Shown: one piece after another, positions 17,263 to 26,434 of the stretch | Numbering within the stretch: position 1 is the stretch's first letter | How the letters are laid out: each line of letters begins with the position of its first letter | Assembly: GCF_022698145.1 (NCBI RefSeq) | Contig: NZ_JALDAX010000024.1 | Span: 52,102-116,101 of the forward strand | Direction: 5' to 3' | Source: Streptomyces spinosisporus | GTDB taxonomy: Bacteria; Actinomycetota; Actinomycetes; Streptomycetales; Streptomycetaceae | Length of the DNA: 64,000 nucleotides | Made by a program: the position numbers and the translations under genes | Notes under the pieces: model-generated | Databases searched by the model: none | Told to the model about the DNA's origin: nothing | Seen by the model: only the letters and a program-made list of their open reading frames with translations

Positions 17263-17982
17263 TCAGGAATCCGAGTCCTGGCTGAGCTGGCGCCGAAGGC
17301 TGCGCGTGAGATGTTCCGTCATTGCTTCGGCGGCGCGCTCGGGCTTGCGGCGCAGAATCGCGCGCACAACACGCTCATGCTCCGCGGGCGTCGGATCGTC
17401 GGCGTTTCTGACACTTCTGAGTCGAAAGACATGCAGATGAGAGTGGAGCCGCTCCACCGCGTCGGCGAGCAGGGGGCGTTGGGAGGCCGTCGCGATCGCG
17501 TCGTGCAGTCGCTGGTCGAGAGCGGCGAAGTCGCGGTAGTCGGCATACCGCCCCGTGGGCCCCGGATGGGCCTGCATCTCCTCCACGAGCCGTTCGATGG
17601 CATCGAGTTGCTCCTCGGTGGCGTTGACGGCGGCGAGCGCCGCCGCTCTCGGTTCGAGCAGGAGACGCATCTCGAAGAGCTCCTCAACTCCCTCGCGGGT
17701 CAGCAACTCGGTTGCCCGGTATCCGGAGAGTGACCGTTTGACGACAAGCCCGTCGGACTCGAGCCTGGCGAGTGCTTCACGGACGGGCGTCGGCGAGACA
17801 CCGAGCGCACGTGAAAGCGCCTCGATCCCCACGCGGGCTCCAGGAGCGATCTCGTGGTCCATGACCATGGCCTTGATCTGCTCGTAAACACTGTCCGAGA
17901 GCACCTGGCGAGCGGGACCGGCGGATTCGCTCTTCCCCTCCGCCCCCGTGGCCCTGGCGGCGGAACTGTCGTGCGGTGGCAT
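17263..17982 (-). CDS. GntR-family (FadR subgroup) regulator of the sugar-acid operon
   Basis: A 239-residue protein. The winged helix lies at about residues 27-95 (LSDSVYEQIKAMVMDHEIAP, then GIEALSRALGVSPTPVREAL with the recognition helix) and is followed by an all-helical FCD ligand domain with LDQRLHDAIATAS and a C-terminal HLTRSLRR helix. FCD regulators usually sense sugar acids or other carboxylates. Position at the end of the leftward operon for such a substrate suggests it controls the operon, probably as a repressor relieved by the substrate or a breakdown product (inference). Confidence 0.88.
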   Translation of the reverse strand: MPPHDSSAARATGAEGKSESAGPARQVLSDSVYEQIKAMVMDHEIAPGARVGIEALSRALGVSPTPVREALARLESDGLVVKRSLSGYRATELLTREGVEELFEMRLLLEPRAAALAAVNATEEQLDAIERLVEEMQAHPGPTGRYADYRDFAALDQRLHDAIATASQRPLLADAVERLHSHLHVFRLRSVRNADDPTPAEHERVVRAILRRKPERAAEAMTEHLTRSLRRQLSQDSDS

Positions 17983-18072
17983 CCGTCTTCTCGCTCCTGC
18001 AGTTCCAGGCTTGTCGGGTCGACAGCAGTTTACCGAGGTGAGGGCGTTGCAGGCGGCCGAGGGCGGGGCACG

Positions 18073-18877
18073 TCAGGGAACTCGCAGCCGGTACGCGCTC
18101 ACGGCCGTGCGCGCGAATATGTCGTCCCGCTCGTCCGGACTGAGCCCGAGCGTCAGAGCACGGGCCGCATCGAGCACTTGCGCGTATTCGGCGGCCACCG
18201 TGCACACGGGCCAGTCGGAGCCGTACATGATCCGGTTCGGTCCGAAGGCGTCCAGGACCGTCTCCGCAAAGGGACGCAGATCGTCGACGGTCCAGCCGTA
18301 CCAGTCGGCCTCCGTGACGAGGCCGGACAGCTTGCACAGCGTGTTCGGCTCGGCCGCCAGCGCCCGCAGTTGTGAGGCCCACGGTTCCAGCGTGCCGTCG
18401 GCGATGGCGGGTTTGCCGATGTGGTCCAGGATGAACCTGAGGCCGGGCAGACGCCAGGTCGGCGTCGTTCACCGCGGACAGGCCTCGCGTGACGTCCTCC
18501 CGCAGCAGCCACCGCGGGTCCGGTTCCGACTGGACCTGGTGCCGGATGCCCACGAGCCGGTCGCCCCCCGGTAGGTCACGCAGCCGGGCCAGCGCGTCCT
18601 TCACATCCGGTGCCGTCAGGTCGGTCCATCCGACCACTCCTGCGACCAGCGGGTCGGCGGCCGCCTGCGCGAGCATCTCGGGCGTCTCCTCCGGCGCAGC
18701 CACCGTCTGCACCATCACCGTGGCGCAGAATCCGGCGTTCTCGGCGAGCGGATGCAGGTCCGACAGCGAGAAGGTCCGGCGCAGGGGCGCGAGTTCGGGA
18801 CCGCTGATCCACTCCTGGTCCCGCACGGCCAGGTCCCACACATGGTGATGGGCATCGACGAGCGGTGGGGCACTCAT
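18073..18877 (-). pseudogene. Lactonase-like amidohydrolase (amidohydrolase_2) with internal deletion
   Basis: From the ATG at 18877 the product begins PPLVDAHHHVWDL, with the HxH metal motif of L-fuconolactonase-like enzymes, and runs normally to VNDADLA near 18453. There the frame changes and roughly 40 bases are missing; the second frame continues LPGLRFILDHIGKPAIADG, WASQLRALAAEPNTLCKLSG, MYGSDWPVCTVAAEY and ends at 18073. The GSDWP block with its catalytic Asp is intact. Relatives hydrolyse sugar lactones such as L-fuconolactone or L-rhamnonolactone, which fits the operon. As read it is disrupted; a read error is less likely because bases are missing as well as shifted. Confidence 0.8.
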
Positions 18878-18934
18878 GGGTTTCCTCCTCGGACGGCACG
18901 GTCGGCAGACACGGGCGTACCGTGGCGGTGGGTC

Positions 18935-19258
18935 TCACGGCATGAGGAACACCTGCTCCATCGAGGCCCACCACTCCCCCGGTGCCGCTTCCTCCACCGG
19001 CTGCTGGCACGGTGCAGTCAGCTGCCACCAGGCCTGTGTCGCCTCGTCGGCGGCCATGCGCGCCATGTCCGCCGCCAGGTCGTCACCGTCGTACTCGAAG
19101 TATCCGAAGAGCAGGTCGCCGAGCAAGTGGATCGAGTAGTTGCCGATGTGGCAGTTCCGCAGTGTGTCCAGCACCGGCTGGGGCACGTTGCGGTGCAACT
19201 CGAGGTACGGCTCCAGGTGCTCGGGGCGGACCCGGATCACCTGTGCCACACGCTTCAC
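18935..19258 (-). CDS. L-rhamnose/L-fucose mutarotase family protein
   Basis: A 107-residue RhaM-type protein that interconverts sugar anomers. The YLELHRNVP segment keeps the Tyr and His spaced by four that act in RhaM, and the family features FGYFEYDGDDLAADMARMA and WWQLTAPCQQP near the end are present. It starts with GTG at 19258, overlapping the ATPase stop by GTGA, so it is made together with the importer. The mutarotase supplies the sugar anomer needed by the first catabolic enzyme and indicates a 6-deoxyhexose-like substrate (inference). Confidence 0.88.
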   Translation of the reverse strand: MKRVAQVIRVRPEHLEPYLELHRNVPQPVLDTLRNCHIGNYSIHLLGDLLFGYFEYDGDDLAADMARMAADEATQAWWQLTAPCQQPVEEAAPGEWWASMEQVFLMP

Positions 19259-20799
19259 TTCGCGTCCTGCTGCGCGCTGACCGCGGAGGGCGCGCGGTCG
19301 TGGATGAGGCGGATGATCCGGCCGCTCATCCGTTCGTAGTGGTGGTCGTTGCCGACCTCACCGCGGATGCGGTGGTCGGCCATGACGAGGACACGGTCCG
19401 CCAGTGTGATCACCTCGGTGAGGTCGCTGCTGATCAGAAGGATGGGGAGTCCCGTGCGGGCCAGTTCCCAAAGGAGTTCGTGGAAGACATGCTTGGTGCG
19501 TACGTCCACTCCCACGGTCGGCTCGTCGACGATCAGCAGCCGGGTGTCGGCCGCGAGCCACTTCGCCAGACTCACTTTCTGCTGGTTGCCGCCGGACAGT
19601 TCACCGGCGTTCTGATCAAGGCCCGAGGCCCGGATGCCGAGGCGTTCGACCAAGTTCTGTGCCACGCTGCGCTCCTCGGCGGAGGAGACGACCCCAAGGG
19701 CCCGGGCCAGCTTCTTCCACACCGTGACCGTGATGTTCCGGTGGATGGGCTGCTCGAGGAAGACACCCTCCTCCTTGCGGTTCTCCGTCAGGTATCCGAT
19801 GCCGAACTCGTGCAGTGCCTGCCGGGGTGAGGCGATCCGGGCCGGCGTGCCGTCCACCCTGATCTCGCCGCCGGTGACGCGGTCGAGGCCCAAAACGGCC
19901 TTGACCAGTTCGCTGCGTCCGGCGCCGACGAGACCGTAGAGACCGACGATCTCGCCGGGGCGTACCGCCAAGGAGACGTCCTGGTGGCCGCGGGCGGTGC
20001 AGATCCCGTCGAGCGCGAGGACCGGAACGGATGTCGGCTCGGGCGTGCGGGGCAGCATCTTGGCCGCCGTATGGGCGCGGCCCACCATCAGGTTCACGAT
20101 GTCGTCGTGTGTGTGGTCCGCGAGCGGTGCGGACTCCAGCACCGATCTGCCGTCGCGCAGCACGGTGACGGTGTCGCTGATCGCGAAGACCTCCTCCAGC
20201 TTGTGGCTCACGAAGACGACACACGTGTTACGGGCCGTCAGCCGGCGTACGACCTGGAAGAGGTTCTCGGCCTCCTGCGGGGACAAGGACGCGGTCGGCT
20301 CGTCGAGCAGCAGCACCTCGCTCTGCGTGTGAAGCGCCTTCGCGATCTCCACCAACTGCTGCTGGGCCACGGACAGTTCACGGACCAACCGGTGCGGGTC
20401 CAGGTCGAGGCCCAGTTCCTCCAGGCAGCGCAGGGCGGGCGCGTTCATGGCCTGCCGGTCGACCAGCCCGTGGCGCGAGGGAGGGTTCTGCAGCGTGATG
20501 TTCTCCGCCACCGAGAAGCCGGGTATGAGGTTGCGTTCCTGGTGGACCACGCCGATGCCGGTCCGGGTGGCCTCCAGCGGCGTACGCAGGTGGACCTGTT
20601 CGCCGCGCCATGTGAGGTGCCCAGCGTCGGGCGGGTGGACGCCGGTCAGGACTTTGATGAGCGTGGACTTCCCCGCACCGTTCTCCCCCAGCAGCGCGTG
20701 TACGGAACCGGCCGTCAGGCGCAGGCCGACGCCGTCCAGGGCGCGTACCCCGGGGAAGACCTTCACGATCTCCCGGCATTCGAGGAGGACTTCGCTCAT
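19255..20799 (-). CDS. Sugar ABC transporter ATPase, RbsA type (two ATPase domains)
   Basis: A 514-residue protein with tandem ABC domains, as in CUT2 importers. Domain 1: Walker A GENGAGKSTLIKVL, signature LSVAQQQ, Walker B LLLDEPTASLS. Domain 2: the degenerate GLVGAGRSELVKAV, signature LSGGNQQKVSLAKWLAAD, LLIVDEPTVGVDV. The ATG at 20799 overlaps the upstream permease stop (ATGA). It powers import by the two permeases encoded just upstream, with substrate handed over by the lipoprotein encoded at 24072-25166. Confidence 0.93.
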   Translation of the reverse strand: MSEVLLECREIVKVFPGVRALDGVGLRLTAGSVHALLGENGAGKSTLIKVLTGVHPPDAGHLTWRGEQVHLRTPLEATRTGIGVVHQERNLIPGFSVAENITLQNPPSRHGLVDRQAMNAPALRCLEELGLDLDPHRLVRELSVAQQQLVEIAKALHTQSEVLLLDEPTASLSPQEAENLFQVVRRLTARNTCVVFVSHKLEEVFAISDTVTVLRDGRSVLESAPLADHTHDDIVNLMVGRAHTAAKMLPRTPEPTSVPVLALDGICTARGHQDVSLAVRPGEIVGLYGLVGAGRSELVKAVLGLDRVTGGEIRVDGTPARIASPRQALHEFGIGYLTENRKEEGVFLEQPIHRNITVTVWKKLARALGVVSSAEERSVAQNLVERLGIRASGLDQNAGELSGGNQQKVSLAKWLAADTRLLIVDEPTVGVDVRTKHVFHELLWELARTGLPILLISSDLTEVITLADRVLVMADHRIRGEVGNDHHYERMSGRIIRLIHDRAPSAVSAQQDAK

Positions 20800-21872
20800 C
20801 GCGCACCTCCTGCGTTCGGCAGTGCTGCGTCGGCCGTCTGTCCTCGGCTGGCGGGTGCCGGGGGTGTACGCTCGTGCGTGGTGCCCTTCTTCTCCAGATG
20901 TGTCTGGCGGATGCGGCCGCCGACCACCGTGCCGAGCACGACCAGGCCGATGAGGAAGTTCACCCAGCTCGGATCGAGGGAGAACTGGGCGCGTGCGGCG
21001 TCGATGAGCCGCATGACGAACGCTGCCAGCACCGTGCCGAACACCGCGACGGAGCCACCGTTGAGCGAGACACCTCCGATGATCGGTGCGGCGAAGCTGG
21101 GCAACAGCCAGTCTCCGCCGACGCTGGTGTTGACGCCGGGCAGGGACGCCGTCGCGGTCACGGCGGCGACGCCGACGAGGAGGCCGGACAGGGTGTGGGC
21201 GAGCACGATCTGCCGGTCGGTGGAGATGCCGGAAAGGCGCGCCGCCAGCGGGTTGCCGCCTGCGGCGAGGAGCCGCCGGCCGGCAATCGCGCCGTACATG
21301 AACGCGGCCAGCAGGGCCGCCGCGACGAGCGCGGTGAGGAACACCAGCGGGAGGTTCAGCGGGGCGGCCCGGCCGAGGTCCCTCAGGGTCGGTGAGTAGT
21401 CGTCGATGGTTCGTGTGCCGGCCAGCCGGTACTGGGCTCCCAGCAGGATGGTCATCGTGCCGAGCGTGACGATGAAGCCGTTGATCCGCGTCGCCACGAT
21501 GAACACGCCGGTCACCAGACCGACCAGCGCCGCCACCACAACGCCCGCCGCTACGGCGATCGGTGCCGGAACACCGGCGTCGGCCATGAGGATGCCCATC
21601 AGGCAGGCGGTGAAGCCGCCGAGGGCGCCGACCGCGAGGTTGAGCTGTCCGACGCACAGGGCGGTCGTCTGGGCCAGTCCGATGAGGATGGGCGTGGCCA
21701 GGTACTGCAGGAAGGTCCGGACCGACGGCCCCTGGAGGAACTCGCCCGAAGAGGCGGCTCCCAGGGCGAGATATCCGGCGACCGTCACGCACAGCAGCGT
21801 CATGGCCGTGGACCGGGAGAAGCGACGCAGGACGGCGCCGGCACGCCCTCCGCGATCGTTGGTCGTGATCAT
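20796..21872 (-). CDS. Sugar ABC transporter permease 2, RbsC type
   Basis: A 358-residue membrane protein of the BPD_transp_2 (RbsC) family with about ten hydrophobic helices. The diagnostic GxxxxLAVG-type loop appears as CVGQLNLAVGALGGFTA, and later AAGGNPLAARLSGI marks the ATPase-facing loop. The start at 21872 is chosen by the ATGA overlap with the preceding permease; the longer frame has no such support. It pairs with the upstream permease as a heterodimer. Confidence 0.92.
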   Translation of the reverse strand: MITTNDRGGRAGAVLRRFSRSTAMTLLCVTVAGYLALGAASSGEFLQGPSVRTFLQYLATPILIGLAQTTALCVGQLNLAVGALGGFTACLMGILMADAGVPAPIAVAAGVVVAALVGLVTGVFIVATRINGFIVTLGTMTILLGAQYRLAGTRTIDDYSPTLRDLGRAAPLNLPLVFLTALVAAALLAAFMYGAIAGRRLLAAGGNPLAARLSGISTDRQIVLAHTLSGLLVGVAAVTATASLPGVNTSVGGDWLLPSFAAPIIGGVSLNGGSVAVFGTVLAAFVMRLIDAARAQFSLDPSWVNFLIGLVVLGTVVGGRIRQTHLEKKGTTHERTPPAPASRGQTADAALPNAGGAR

Positions 21873-22951
21873 GCGGAGCGCACCACCTTCCGGTACGACA
21901 CGACGGTGCGCACGCGGTCGGCGGACAGAGCCAGCAGCAGAACGCATCCGAGGTAGATGTTCAGGCTTTCCATGCCTACGCCGAGCAGATCAAGGCCCTT
22001 GCGGATGACGCCGACCAGTGAGGTGCCCAGCAACGCGCCAAGCACAGAGACGATGCCGCCGGTCAGGAGGGTGCCGCCGAGGACCGCACCGAGGAAGGAC
22101 GGCAGCATGAAGTCGTTTCCGATGGAGGCGCGGAACGTGCCGGTACCGACGGCGGCCATGAAGCCGGCGAGCGCGGCGAGCAGTCCGGAGAGGGTGTGCG
22201 CAAGGAGGATCCGGCGGCCTGTGGGGATGCCCGACAGCTCCGCCGCCGCCGGGTTGGCGCCGGTGAGCAGCAGCTCCCGGCCCATCCGGGTGCAGGTGTA
22301 CAGGAAGCCGAGGCCGGCCAGCGCCAGGACCGTGAACTGGGCCAGCTGCGGCACCGCAGGGGATCCGCAGACGCGGCCGATGCAGATGTCGGCGAGCGAG
22401 GTGGAGCGCAGGTCCATGAGCCCGCTCGGCCGCGTGGTGAAGGCCGCGTTCTCGGTGAGCGCCGAGTAGAGCAGGGACACCAGCCCCAGCAGGGCGAAGT
22501 CCATGGCCAGGGTGACCACGAAGGAGCCGACGCCGGTGCGGGCGATGATCCAGCCGGTCAGAGCGCCGATGACGGCACCGGCGAACAGGCAGAGCAGCAG
22601 GCCGAGTTGGAGCGGCAGACCGAGCCGGTCGTAACCGAATCCCGCGCACAGCGCGCCGAACGAAGCCATGCGGCCCACGGCGAGGTTCATGTGTCCCACG
22701 GAGAGGGCCACCATCTGGGCGAGCGCCACCACGGTCAGCGTCGAGATGTCCCGCAGCAGGGGAAACAGGACGAGCCGCTGGTCGAGGAACGCCGGCCGCA
22801 GGATGCCGAACAGCGTGGCGAGAGCGACCGTGAGCACCAGCAGACCGAGCCGCTGGTTCACCCAGATCGGCAGCCGCTGCGTGGACTTCGGCGCGGCCAC
22901 CTCGTCGTCCGCCCGGCTCGCGTTCCGCGGTGTCCTGACGGGTGTTCTCAT
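21869..22951 (-). CDS. Sugar ABC transporter permease 1, RbsC type
   Basis: A 360-residue RbsC-type permease, homologous to its downstream neighbour: SVGHMNLAVGRMASFGALCA corresponds to the conserved loop, and LTGANPAAAELSGIPTGRRI to the ATPase-facing loop. Two different permeases plus one double ATPase is the arrangement of rhamnose (RhaP/RhaQ) and autoinducer-2 importers. ATG at 22951 follows GGAGGG and overlaps the dehydratase stop by four bases. Confidence 0.92.
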   Translation of the reverse strand: MRTPVRTPRNASRADDEVAAPKSTQRLPIWVNQRLGLLVLTVALATLFGILRPAFLDQRLVLFPLLRDISTLTVVALAQMVALSVGHMNLAVGRMASFGALCAGFGYDRLGLPLQLGLLLCLFAGAVIGALTGWIIARTGVGSFVVTLAMDFALLGLVSLLYSALTENAAFTTRPSGLMDLRSTSLADICIGRVCGSPAVPQLAQFTVLALAGLGFLYTCTRMGRELLLTGANPAAAELSGIPTGRRILLAHTLSGLLAALAGFMAAVGTGTFRASIGNDFMLPSFLGAVLGGTLLTGGIVSVLGALLGTSLVGVIRKGLDLLGVGMESLNIYLGCVLLLALSADRVRTVVSYRKVVRSA

Positions 22952-24036
22952 GCCACCCTCCGGTTGTCGATGGCGTCCATGTCCCAGTCGATCCCGATGC
23001 CCGGCACGTCAGGTGCCACCGCCCGTCCGTCACGGACGGTCAGTTCGGCGCGGGTCACCGCTCTCAGCTGCGGGATGTACTCGACGAACATGCCGTTGGG
23101 TACCGCGGCGGCCAGGCTGACGTGCAGTTCCATCAGGAAGTGCGGACAGACCACGGCGTTGTGGCTCTCCGCGGTGTGTGCGACCTTCAGCCACGGTGTG
23201 ATACCGCCGACGCGCGCGGCGTCGACCTGTATGACCGAGGCGGCGCCCGACTCCAAGTACGCGCGGAACTGCATGGCGGAGTACAGGGACTCCCCCACGG
23301 CCAGGGGAATCCTCGTCGCCGCGGCCAGGCGGGCATGTCCGCTGACGTCGTCGGCGGGAAGGGGCTCCTCCAGCCAGTACGGTCCGTGGGGTTCCAGGGC
23401 GGCGGCGAGCTGGAGCGCCGAGGAGATGCTTTGCGACTGGTTGGCGTCGGTCATGATGTGCATCGTCGGCCCGACCGCCTCGCGGACGGCCCGCAGCCGC
23501 TCGGCGTCCTCGGCGACATGCGGCCTCCCCACTTTGATCTTGACGCCCGCCCACCCGGCCTTCTGCGCCTCGAGCGCCGAGCGGACCAGGTCGTCGGTGC
23601 TCAGGTGCAGCCAGCCGCCTTCGGTGTCGTAGAGCGGGATCTCCTGGCGGTGCCCGCCGGCCAGTCGCCACAGCGGCTCCCCGGCCCGCTTGCAGCGCAG
23701 GTCCCACAGGCCGCAGTCCACGGCGGCCAGGGCGAGGGAGGTGATGGCCCCGGTCGTGGTGGCGCGCGTCGCGGCGAACAGCCGCTGCCACAGGGCCTCG
23801 ACGTTCCGGGCGTCCGCTCCGACGAGGAGGGGCAGCAGGTGCTCGCGAAGCAGGGCCAGGACGGAGGAGCCGCCGGTGCCGATCGTGTAGGCGTAGCCGG
23901 TTCCCTCAAGACCGTCCCCGGTGGTGATGTGGACGAGGATCGTCTCCTGCTTGACGAAGGCCTGCACGGCGTCAGTGCGCTCCTGCTCCACCGCGATGTC
24001 GGCGAGCAGCGCCGTGGCGTGCGTGATGGTGGTCAT
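22948..24036 (-). CDS. Enolase-superfamily enzyme, probable sugar-acid dehydratase
   Basis: A 362-residue mandelate racemase/muconate lactonizing-type barrel. The catalytic KxK is in AGVKIKVG (about residue 166), metal ligands are in TDANQS, LEEPLP and VGESLY, and a His in VVCPHFLMELH (about residue 300) would be the general base of the MR and rhamnonate/fuconate dehydratase groups. The family abstracts the alpha proton of a carboxylate; beside a rhamnose-type mutarotase and a lactonase-like gene, dehydration of an L-rhamnonate- or L-fuconate-like acid is the best guess. The preferred start is 24036. Cycloisomerase or racemase activity is possible. Confidence 0.85.
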   Translation of the reverse strand: MTTITHATALLADIAVEQERTDAVQAFVKQETILVHITTGDGLEGTGYAYTIGTGGSSVLALLREHLLPLLVGADARNVEALWQRLFAATRATTTGAITSLALAAVDCGLWDLRCKRAGEPLWRLAGGHRQEIPLYDTEGGWLHLSTDDLVRSALEAQKAGWAGVKIKVGRPHVAEDAERLRAVREAVGPTMHIMTDANQSQSISSALQLAAALEPHGPYWLEEPLPADDVSGHARLAAATRIPLAVGESLYSAMQFRAYLESGAASVIQVDAARVGGITPWLKVAHTAESHNAVVCPHFLMELHVSLAAAVPNGMFVEYIPQLRAVTRAELTVRDGRAVAPDVPGIGIDWDMDAIDNRRVA

Positions 24037-24071
24037 CGTGCTCGGTCCGCTTTCCTCAGTGCCGTCGGCGG

Positions 24072-25166
24072 TCATGCGCAGACGAGGTAGGTGTCTGCGA
24101 ACTGCTTCTTGAGCTGCTCGGTCCTGGCCTTCCTGGCCGCGTCGTAGGTGCCGACGTTCGCCTTGGTGACCACGAACGAACCCGAGTCGATGGTCTGTCC
24201 CGGGTGCCGCATGGTGCACTGCTTCGTCTGCAGCAGTGCCAGCGCCCAGGTGCCCAACTCAGCCTGCCCCCCGGGGTTCTGGACCACGGTGGCGGCGACC
24301 GAGCCGTCCCTGATGGCGCCGAGGATCTTGGCGTCGTCGTCGATGGCCACGACCTTGGCCTTGGCGCCGGTGGTCCTGACCGCGTCGGCGGCGGCCACGG
24401 CGGGGTTGTAGGCGGTGGTGACGATGCCCTGGATCTGGCTGCCCTTCGCCGCGAGCAGGTCCGACACGGCCTTCTGAGCGGTCTGCAGATCCTTGTCGAC
24501 ATCGGTGATGGTCTGCAGCAGCTTGACCTTGCCGCCGGACTCCTGCACCGCCTTGGCCACACCCTTGATCCGCAGCTGGGTGTTGGCGTCCACGTTGTTG
24601 CCGGTGAGATGGACGAGTGTGCCCTGGCCGCCCATGGCCTCGATCGCGGCCTTGGCCGCCTTGTAGGCGGCGACCTCCACGTCCGTGGACAGGCAGAAGT
24701 CGGCCTTGTCGGTGCCGCCGGCCGGACAGGAGGCGAGTGAAGCCACCGCGAAACCCTGCGACTTGAGGTCTGCGAAGGTGGTGTTGATGTCGGTGGGCGA
24801 CACGCCGAAGATCCCGAACGCGTTGTACCCGCGGGCCGCCAGCGTGGAGAGCAGGTTGTCCTGCTTCTGCTGGTCCCACTCGGAGGTCTCGTCGAAGGTC
24901 ACGTCCCCGAGGCCGTACTGCTTCTTCGCGGATGCGCCTGCGGCCTTCCAGGGCTGGAAGTAGGGGTGTGCACCGCCGGGCACGAGGGCCACCTTCGTGC
25001 CCGACCCGTCGGCCAACTCGGCGGTACCCGTGCCGGACTTCCCGGACGAGGGGGCCTGTGCGCCCGACGGCGCACCGGAGTTCTTGATGGTGCACGCCGT
25101 CGAGCCCGCCATGAGCACGGCGACGGCCGCAAGTCCTGACAGAACGGCGCGGGACGGAGGACGCAT
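24072..25166 (-). CDS. Sugar-binding lipoprotein of the ABC importer
   Basis: A 364-residue type-I periplasmic-binding (RbsB/RhaS-like) protein. The N-terminus is a lipoprotein signal, hydrophobic with lipobox AGSTAC, so it is tethered to the membrane outside. The mature part has the two-lobe pattern: VALVPGGAHPYFQPWKAAG at the start of lobe 1, GIVTTAYNPAVAAADAVRTT and KVVAIDDDAKILGAIRDG in lobe 2. The ATG at 25166 sits behind GGGGAGT. It is the first gene of the operon, as is usual, since the binding protein is needed in excess. Confidence 0.9.
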   Translation of the reverse strand: MRPPSRAVLSGLAAVAVLMAGSTACTIKNSGAPSGAQAPSSGKSGTGTAELADGSGTKVALVPGGAHPYFQPWKAAGASAKKQYGLGDVTFDETSEWDQQKQDNLLSTLAARGYNAFGIFGVSPTDINTTFADLKSQGFAVASLASCPAGGTDKADFCLSTDVEVAAYKAAKAAIEAMGGQGTLVHLTGNNVDANTQLRIKGVAKAVQESGGKVKLLQTITDVDKDLQTAQKAVSDLLAAKGSQIQGIVTTAYNPAVAAADAVRTTGAKAKVVAIDDDAKILGAIRDGSVAATVVQNPGGQAELGTWALALLQTKQCTMRHPGQTIDSGSFVVTKANVGTYDAARKARTEQLKKQFADTYLVCA

Positions 25167-25385
25167 TCGCCACCACTCCCCGGAATCACATAGGAAATTG
25201 GTATGGCGATGGTCGATCAGGCACGGCCGCCCGTCAACCCCCGGAGCCGTCGACCTCGCGTCAGACTGTCCAGATGTGCAGCCTAAACGCTGAGCTATGC
25301 GGACATCTCGACCGGCTCTTCGGCTGCCCTGCACTCGACTCAAGGAGGAGCAATTTCCTATAGCATCTGTGCACGAGGGACGGCG

Positions 25386-26099
25386 TCACCGACGCACAGC
25401 AATGCGCAGTCCCGTCATCGACCGAGTCGCAACTGCTGCTCCATCCCGGCGAGGCAACTGGATGCGGCGTCGGGGACGTCTGGTCCGGGCAGCGTTCGGC
25501 CGTCCGCCAGGCGCCGAGCGCACGCGGAGTACCGAGTCAGGGGCAACAGGGCAGGGGCGGCGCTGGGCCGGCACGTTGTGCCCGAGGGGCAGCAGTTGCG
25601 TGACGTCGTTGCGGTTGGCTCCGGTCAGCGACCGCGAGCGGGATGCCTTGGTCGTGGACGATGAGGTGGTGCTTGCTGCCCGGCCGTGCGCGGCCGACCG
25701 GGCTGGGCCCGCTTTTGGGCCCCTGCGGGCGGCTCGCGTGTGCGAGGAGTCGATCACCACCCGGGACCAGTCCAGCGGGTTCTTCGCGCAGCTTTCCAGC
25801 AGCACCACATGCAGCTGGTCCCAGACGCCGGCCTCGTTCCAGGCGACCAGGCGCCGCCAGCAGGTCATGTCCGAGCCGAAGCCCAGCTCCTGGGGCAGGT
25901 ACTCCCCCTGGATGCCGGTGTGCAGGACAAAGAGGATCCCGCACCGCGCCTGCCGGTCTGGGACTCGGGGTCTGCCCTCCACCAGGTTCGGACCCGGCTG
26001 CGGCAGCAACGGCTCGATGAGTGCCCACAGTTCATCGGACACGACCCACCGCCGCGACTGACGTTTGACAACAACCCGACCAACGGGCCGACAAGCCAA
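25386..26099 (-). pseudogene. IS5-family transposase, copy B, frameshifted
   Basis: Frame 1 gives the N-terminal domain: RWVVSDELWALIEPLLPQPG, RCGILFVLHTGIQGEYLPQE, MTCWRRLVAWNEAGVWDQLH, and VVIDSSHTRA with the first catalytic Asp. Near KAGP the frame moves (VGRARPGSKHHLIVHDQGIP in another frame) and returns for LTGANRNDVTQLLPL; the second Asp/Glu part is not recognisable. The stretch is related to copy A at 8440-8695 in the same orientation. Inactive. Confidence 0.75.
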
Positions 26100-26123
26100 C
26101 AGTCACATGATCAACCGCTGTTG

Positions 26124-26415
26124 TTAGAGCCAGTAAGCGGTCCGGCTCCGCCGCAGCGTCCGTAGCAGGGTGTCGATGACCTGGCCCGCAGTTCGCGCAA
26201 CTGGCGGTAGTGCTGGTCGCCCAAGGACTGGTGAATGCGCTGCTCAAGGTCGCTGACGATCTGCTCGGCCTTGGTCCGTTCGTCCCGGCCGCTGTCGGTC
26301 AGGTGAAGTTCTCGGATGTTGCGGCGCCGTGGATGGATACGGCGTTCGATGAGTCCCCGATCGCTCAGTTTGCCCACCAGGAGGGCCACCGCCTGCGGGG
26401 TGAGGGGAGCAGGCG
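26124..26415 (-). pseudogene. MarR regulator remnant, 5' truncated and frameshifted
   Basis: The frame from about 26405 reads LTPQAVALLVGKLSDRGLIE, RRIHPRRRNIRELHLTDSGR and then the dimerisation helix, the C-terminal half of a MarR winged helix. One base is out of register after LREL; the other frame continues GQVIDTLLRTLRRSRTAYWL to TAA at 26124-26126, clearly the real end. The N-terminal half is absent. Confidence 0.7.
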
Positions 26416-26429
26416 CCCCCTCACCCCGC
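26395..26429 (-). terminator. Perfect 13-bp hairpin after the esterase gene
   Basis: GCGGGGTGAGGGG (26395-26407) pairs exactly with 26417-26429 across a 9-base loop, starting 6 bases past the esterase stop. Its distal arm also lies within the truncated MarR reading frame, so the hairpin spans a junction. Confidence 0.65.
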
Positions 26430-26434
26430 TCCGC

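Noticed and set aside
19984..21399. 471-codon rightward frame across the sugar ABC genes
   Set aside because: Antisense shadow of the well-supported ATPase and permease.
25272..25308. AGATGT...ACATCT repeat upstream of the sugar operon as a GntR operator
   Set aside because: Arms are 25 bases apart and GntR sites usually have very short spacers; too weak to call.
25386..26099. Copy B as an active transposase gene
   Set aside because: The catalytic domain is split over frames and the last acidic residue region is missing.
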